A stretch of 64,000 nt of DNA. Source: an uncultured Bacteroidales bacterium. Lineage in GTDB: Bacteria > Bacteroidota > Bacteroidia > Bacteroidales > F082. The position numbers and the translations under genes were made by a program. This document shows, piece by piece, positions 59,627-64,000 of the stretch. The DNA lies in the NCBI GenBank assembly GCA_947305795.1, contig CAMZEK010000008.1, forward strand, positions 1-64,000. The letters are read 5' to 3'. The notes beneath the pieces were generated by a model, which saw only the letters and a program-made list of their open reading frames with translations, had not been told where the DNA came from and did not search any database. Position 1 is the first letter of the stretch. Each line of letters opens with the position of its first letter.

Positions 59627-62600
59627 ATGAAAAACAGGTATTTAAAATTGAAAAGGGTGTTTCGTGCAGTCCTATTTATCCTACTATTAAGTGTAGTGGG
59701 AATGACGAAAGCCAATTCCGTTGATTGTGATGCAAGCGGTATCTGCAACCAACCACCTTACTTCGATGACTTCGAATCACAAGTAACTTTGACGGCCACG
59801 CCTAACGAAGGTTACAGTTTTGGCAAGTGGACCACCTCGGATCAAGCAGGTGTACCTGTGGATGTTTCCATCAACTCTACTTACACCTTCACTGTGAACG
59901 ATGAAACGGCCGTAGGTGGCGATGAGAAAGAATATGTGGCCCAATTTGCATTGTCGGGTTCATGGGAATCCCACTGGCCAGGTTTTGATTTTCATGACTA
60001 TGATGATCAAGGTGGCTTAGTTGCCGCCATTATGATTAATGGACAAATTGTCAATGTCACAGACAACAATTGGAACGCCTTAGAGGTTGCTGCTTTCGTC
60101 GGCGATGAATGCAGAGGCAACGACAACTATCTGGTGGACACCTATATGGTAGAGTATGGCGATCCCTACCCAACCCTCGAAGGCATCCCGATATATTTCA
60201 CTACTGCGGGTGAACAGGTCTCCTTCAGGATGTACGACCACATGAACGACATCGAATTTGTCAATTGCGATGTTCTCTATCTCGGTGAACCCATCACCAT
60301 CCTCACTGGTGAAGAACACTATGAAGGCTGGGACGACCCCGAAAATCCTATTATCTTAAGCTTCACAACTCTGACACCAAACACCTACCAAATCGCAGTC
60401 ACAGCCAATCCATCTGAAGGCGGTGTGGTGACAGGCGCGGGCACTTACAGCCATGGCGAAACGGCCACCCTGACAGCCACGGCTAACACAGGCTATACCT
60501 TCGTGAACTGGACAAGGGACGGCCAGCAAGTCTCGACGAGTGCGAGCTACAGCTTCACGGTGACGGAGTCGGGCAACTATGTCGCCAACTTCAGCCTGAA
60601 CAGCTACACCATCTCGGCCACGGCCAACCCGTCCGACGGAGGTACGGTGACCGGTGCGGGCACCTACAGCCACGGAGAGACAGCGACCCTGACGGCCACG
60701 GCCAATAGTGGCTATACGTTTACTAGCTGGACGGAGGGTGGCCAGCAGGTGTCTGACGACGCGACCTACAGTTTCACGGTGAGCGGCGACAGGACTCTTG
60801 TGGCCAACTTCAGCGCAGCGGGAGGCGAGTACCATTGGACGCCCAATTCAGGTCCGTATGCCAACACAGCCATTGTGATAGGCGTCGTACAGATAGATGG
60901 GGAGGAACAGGCGTTGACGACGCTTGAAGTCGGCGCGTTCTGTGGGGACGAGTGCCGAGGTCGTGAGAGGCCGATGCATGTGTCTCAGATGGATCGCTAC
61001 ATCCTGTTCATGACCCTCTACGGCAATGACGGGGACGAGATAGCCTTCCGCCTCTACGACCACACAATCGGTCAGGAGCTGGATCTGACCTGTACGAGCA
61101 CGGTGACCTTCGTTTCGAACACCACGTTTGGCTCTCCGACGAGTCCTTGTGTGCTGAATTTCGTAGGCAATGCGACCACATACACCATCTCGGCCACGGC
61201 CACCCCGTCCGACGGAGGTACGGTGACCGGCGCGGGCGCCTACAGCCACGGAGAGACAGCGACCCTGACCGCGACGGCCAACGCAGGCTACACCTTTGTC
61301 AGTTGGACGGAGGGCGGTCAGCAGGTGTCCGACGACGCGACCTACAGTTTCACGGTGAGCGGCGACAGGACCCTTGTGGCCAACTTTGCCATAGAGGGAG
61401 GCGACTACCACTGGACACCCAACGATGGCCCATACGCCACCACGGCCACGGTGATCGGCGTCATCCAGATAGACGGTGAGGAGCAGTCTTTGACGACGCT
61501 TGAGGTGGGCGCGTTCTGCGGTGACGAGTGCCGCGGTCGCGAGAGGCCGATGCATGTGTCTCAGATGGATCGCTACATCCTGTTCATGACCCTCTACGGC
61601 AACGACGGGGACGAGATGACCTTCCGCCTCTACGACCACACGCTCAACCAGGAGCTGGACCTGACCTGCGCGAGCACGGTGACCTTTATTTCGAACGACA
61701 TGTTCGGCTTACCGACGAGTCCCCATGTGCTGAATTTCGAGGGCAATGTGGCCACATACGACATCACCGTGACTGCGAACCCGTCCGATGGCGGCATAGT
61801 GAGTGGTGCAGGCACATACAGCCACGGTTCCAATTGTACTTTGACAGCGACGGCGAATGAAGGCTACACCTTTACGAATTGGACAAAGGACGGGGTGGTA
61901 GTCTCTACCGCTGCCACTTATAGCTTTATTGTTACCGAGAATTGCACTTTTGTGGCCAATTTCACCAATGCTAACGGCACAGGCCAATTGAATGGCGTGT
62001 TTTCCGTGAGTGACAGCACTCAAGTGTACATCTCGCAAGGCAACCTGCAATACCAAGCCAGTGCCAATATATGGCGTTTTGCCACGAACCAATGGGATTA
62101 TGTTGGCTACGATAATGCCAATGTCTCTGCAACTTATGATGGCTGGATTGACCTCTTCGGCTGGGGCACAAGTGGATATGACCATGGCGCAGTGTGCTAC
62201 CAACCTTATAGCACCAGTACTTCGTACAACGATTATAAGGTATACGGCGGCGATGCTTACAACCTTTTCGACCAAACTGGTCAGGCCGATTGGGGCTATA
62301 ATGCCATCAGCAATGGCGGTAACCAAAGTGGAATGTGGCACACTCCCACCCATGAGGAATGGGCGTATCTGTTCAATACTAGGAACACGGCATCAGGTGT
62401 CCGTTATGCCAAAGCCACGGTAAATGGAGTGGGTGGCGTGATCCTGTTACCTGACGACTGGAACAGCGACTATTACAGTTTGAACAATCCCAATACCACC
62501 GATGCAAGTTATAACTCCAATGTTATTAGCATGTCTGTATGGGATAGCGATTTGGAAGCTCACGGGGCGGCTTTCCTGCCTTACACTGGTTTCCGTGCTG

Positions 62601-64000
62601 GAACCACGTACTATACGGTTTCGGCTGGAGGCGGCTATTGGACCTCATCTTGTTGCGGCAGCAATTATGCTTATAATGTGGGTTTTGGCGATTCGAGTTT
62701 TTCTGCCGATAGTTACGGCAACCGCTACAGTGGGTTTGCCGTGCGCCTTGTTGCCCCAGTTCGTTTCATTACTGCCAGTGTCAATCCAGCCGATGGCGGC
62801 ACAGTGACAGGTATGGGCACCTATATGCAAAGTCAGAATTGTACACTTACCGCCACGGCCAACGAGGGCTACACTTTTGTTAATTGGACCGAGAACGGCG
62901 AAGAGATTTCTACCGAGGCTACATATAGTTTCATTGTCATAGGAGAACGTACATTGGTTGCCAATTTCGAGCTGAACACATACCAAATCACTGCGACAGC
63001 AAATCCAAGCGATGGCGGCACGGTAACAGGCGCGGGCACCTACGACCACGGTGCGACAGCCACCCTGACTGCGACAGCCAACGAGGGCTACACGTTTATC
63101 AACTGGACGGAAAACGGCACCCAAGTCTCAGCGGATGCCGGCTATTCGTTCACTGTCACAGGCGCCAGGAGCCTGGTGGCGAACTTCGAGGAGGTTCTGC
63201 CCAACACCTACGTCATCATTGCATCGGCCAACCCGAGCGAAGGCGGAGCGGTGACGGGCAGTGGCTCGTACACGGAAGGCGTCACGTGTACCTTGACGGC
63301 GACGCCCAACGAGGGCTACACCTTCGTGAACTGGACAAGGGACGGCGAGCAGGTCTCGACGAGCGCGACTTACAGCTTCACGGTGACGGAGGATGCGGGC
63401 TACGTGGCCAACTTCACGTTGAACACCTACCAGATTTCGGCCACGGCGAACCCGAGCGCAGGCGGCACGGTGACCGGCGCGGGCACCTACAGCCATGGCG
63501 AAACGGTCACCCTGACGGCCACGGCCACCACAGGCTACACCTTCGGGAACTGGACGAAGGGAGGCGAGGAAGTCTCGACGAGTGCGACTTACAGCTTCAC
63601 GGTGACGGAGGATGCGAGCTACGTGGCTAACTTCACGTTGAACACCTACCAGATCACGGCCACGGCCACCCCGTCCGACGGAGGTACGGTGACCGGTGCG
63701 GGCACATACAGCCATGGCGAAACGGCCACCCTGACGGCCACGGCCAATGCAGGCTACACCTTTGTCAGCTGGACGGAGGGCGGCCAGCAGGTGTCCGATG
63801 ACGTGACCTACAGCTTCACGGTGAGCGGCGACAGGACGCTTGTGGCCAACTTCAGCGCAGCGGGAGGCGAGTACCACTGGACGCCGAACTCAGGCCCGTA
63901 TGCCAACACGTCCACGCTGATTGGCATCATCCAGATAGACGGTGTGGAGCAGACGTTGACGACGCTTGAGGTCGGCGCGTTCTGCGAGGACGAGTGCCGA
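59627..64000 (+). CDS. Giant secreted repeat protein, 3' end outside window
   Basis: An unbroken frame of 1458 codons runs from ATG 59627 to the window edge. A signal peptide (about 1-31, ending GMTKA) is followed by a degenerate repeat, then nine bacterial-repeat modules of about 70 residues (TATANxGYTFxxWT and YSFTV...VANF signatures) starting near bases 60386, 60605, 61181, 61757, 62761, 62981, 63209, 63428 and 63647. Three are followed by a longer module with EYHWTPNSGPYA and VGAFCGDECRGRERPM, also hinted at in the preceding protease. Residues about 785-1043 are a C-type-lectin-like domain of the Fib_succ_major type (GNLQYQASANIWRFATNQWD, ending GFAVRLVAP). Surface adhesin is likely, probably T9SS-exported, but its C terminus is not visible. 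Confidence 0.85.
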   Translation, partial: MKNRYLKLKRVFRAVLFILLLSVVGMTKANSVDCDASGICNQPPYFDDFESQVTLTATPNEGYSFGKWTTSDQAGVPVDVSINSTYTFTVNDETAVGGDEKEYVAQFALSGSWESHWPGFDFHDYDDQGGLVAAIMINGQIVNVTDNNWNALEVAAFVGDECRGNDNYLVDTYMVEYGDPYPTLEGIPIYFTTAGEQVSFRMYDHMNDIEFVNCDVLYLGEPITILTGEEHYEGWDDPENPIILSFTTLTPNTYQIAVTANPSEGGVVTGAGTYSHGETATLTATANTGYTFVNWTRDGQQVSTSASYSFTVTESGNYVANFSLNSYTISATANPSDGGTVTGAGTYSHGETATLTATANSGYTFTSWTEGGQQVSDDATYSFTVSGDRTLVANFSAAGGEYHWTPNSGPYANTAIVIGVVQIDGEEQALTTLEVGAFCGDECRGRERPMHVSQMDRYILFMTLYGNDGDEIAFRLYDHTIGQELDLTCTSTVTFVSNTTFGSPTSPCVLNFVGNATTYTISATATPSDGGTVTGAGAYSHGETATLTATANAGYTFVSWTEGGQQVSDDATYSFTVSGDRTLVANFAIEGGDYHWTPNDGPYATTATVIGVIQIDGEEQSLTTLEVGAFCGDECRGRERPMHVSQMDRYILFMTLYGNDGDEMTFRLYDHTLNQELDLTCASTVTFISNDMFGLPTSPHVLNFEGNVATYDITVTANPSDGGIVSGAGTYSHGSNCTLTATANEGYTFTNWTKDGVVVSTAATYSFIVTENCTFVANFTNANGTGQLNGVFSVSDSTQVYISQGNLQYQASANIWRFATNQWDYVGYDNANVSATYDGWIDLFGWGTSGYDHGAVCYQPYSTSTSYNDYKVYGGDAYNLFDQTGQADWGYNAISNGGNQSGMWHTPTHEEWAYLFNTRNTASGVRYAKATVNGVGGVILLPDDWNSDYYSLNNPNTTDASYNSNVISMSVWDSDLEAHGAAFLPYTGFRAGTTYYTVSAGGGYWTSSCCGSNYAYNVGFGDSSFSADSYGNRYSGFAVRLVAPVRFITASVNPADGGTVTGMGTYMQSQNCTLTATANEGYTFVNWTENGEEISTEATYSFIVIGERTLVANFELNTYQITATANPSDGGTVTGAGTYDHGATATLTATANEGYTFINWTENGTQVSADAGYSFTVTGARSLVANFEEVLPNTYVIIASANPSEGGAVTGSGSYTEGVTCTLTATPNEGYTFVNWTRDGEQVSTSATYSFTVTEDAGYVANFTLNTYQISATANPSAGGTVTGAGTYSHGETVTLTATATTGYTFGNWTKGGEEVSTSATYSFTVTEDASYVANFTLNTYQITATATPSDGGTVTGAGTYSHGETATLTATANAGYTFVSWTEGGQQVSDDVTYSFTVSGDRTLVANFSAAGGEYHWTPNSGPYANTSTLIGIIQIDGVEQTLTTLEVGAFCEDECR
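60386..64000 (+). repeat. Array of bacterial-repeat modules, some near-identical in DNA
   Basis: The pair 60605-61166 and 61181-61741 is a 576-base tandem duplication (192 residues) of repeat plus HWTP module with few differences. A third copy begins near 63647 and runs off the window. Shorter repeats (60386, 61757, 62761, 62981, 63209, 63428) are more divergent. The pattern favours unequal recombination. Related modules at about 56900 and 58030 occur in the neighbouring protease gene. Confidence 0.85.

Noticed and set aside
60848-63877. Minus-strand ORFs opposite the terminal giant gene
   Set aside because: They recur with the repeat modules, are rich in Arg/His/Gly and have no domain; the plus frame is continuous from a signal peptide.
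59627-64000. Complete diversity-generating retroelement
   Set aside because: Only a target-like lectin domain is seen; no reverse transcriptase or template repeat is in the window, so it stays a hypothesis.
1-64000. tRNA or rRNA genes
   Set aside because: I found no cloverleaf with a TTC-containing T arm or rRNA-like sequence in intergenic DNA.

Overview
The window is chromosomal DNA from a member of the Bacteroidota, most likely order Bacteroidales. The evidence is a 288-residue primary sigma factor of the short Bacteroidetes type, repeated TAnnTTTG promoter boxes, almost no Shine-Dalgarno sequences, an Oar-like TonB-dependent receptor, split transketolase subunits, and large secreted proteins, three of which end in type IX secretion (T9SS) C-terminal sorting domains. 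Genus and habitat cannot be read from the sequence; an uncultured host-associated Bacteroidales is plausible. I see no rRNA or tRNA genes, CRISPR array, prophage or complete insertion sequence.

Layout. 1-5.8 kb: the 3' part of a DegP/HtrA protease, rpoD preceded by a small coupled leader ORF with a strong Shine-Dalgarno, superoxide dismutase, a two-gene chromate-transporter pair, a YbjQ protein and a GltS-like symporter. 6-9.4 kb: a large TonB-dependent receptor. 9.7-15.8 kb: two small envelope proteins, mutL, a rhomboid protease, an endonuclease/exonuclease/phosphatase-fold protein and a GlmM-type mutase. 15.8-27.7 kb: the most unusual block. A small HTH gene is flanked by copies of TTTGATACAT, followed by a co-oriented run of ten genes: an FHA protein, two Ser/Thr kinases, a PP2C phosphatase, a membrane FHA protein, a membrane-anchored FHA-FHA-serine protease fusion, a WG-repeat protein, an outer-membrane barrel, a lipoprotein and an exported protein of unknown family. 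It reads as a self-contained phospho-signalling circuit from cytoplasm to periplasm and outer membrane.

27.7-54.5 kb: mostly housekeeping and envelope genes: a PfkB kinase, recR, YwqK/MORN and TPR proteins, a 2124-residue T9SS repeat protein, an SDR, a lipoprotein plus radical SAM/SPASM pair, aroK, a DUF3089 lipoprotein, an M28 peptidase with T9SS tail, rlmD, aroE, a small-multidrug-export-type protein, a TPR protein, a TPM/zinc-ribbon protein, split transketolase, alkaline phosphatase and a glycosyltransferase fused to a degenerate sugar-phosphotransferase-like region. 54.7-64 kb: a C10 (streptopain-like) protease with T9SS tail, then a very large secreted repeat protein that runs off the window. 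The two share bacterial-repeat modules and end-domain modules, suggesting module exchange.

Main candidates for something undescribed: (1) the FHA/kinase/phosphatase/protease envelope circuit, with a possible shared operator and a C8 tract inside the protease gene; (2) a coiled-coil lipoprotein carrying two YG(T/S)PE repeats that overlaps a radical SAM/SPASM gene, a possible substrate-enzyme pair; (3) the strong-SD leader ORF coupled to rpoD; (4) recombinogenic repeats in the secreted giants, including a C-type-lectin-like domain that resembles targets of diversity-generating retroelements.
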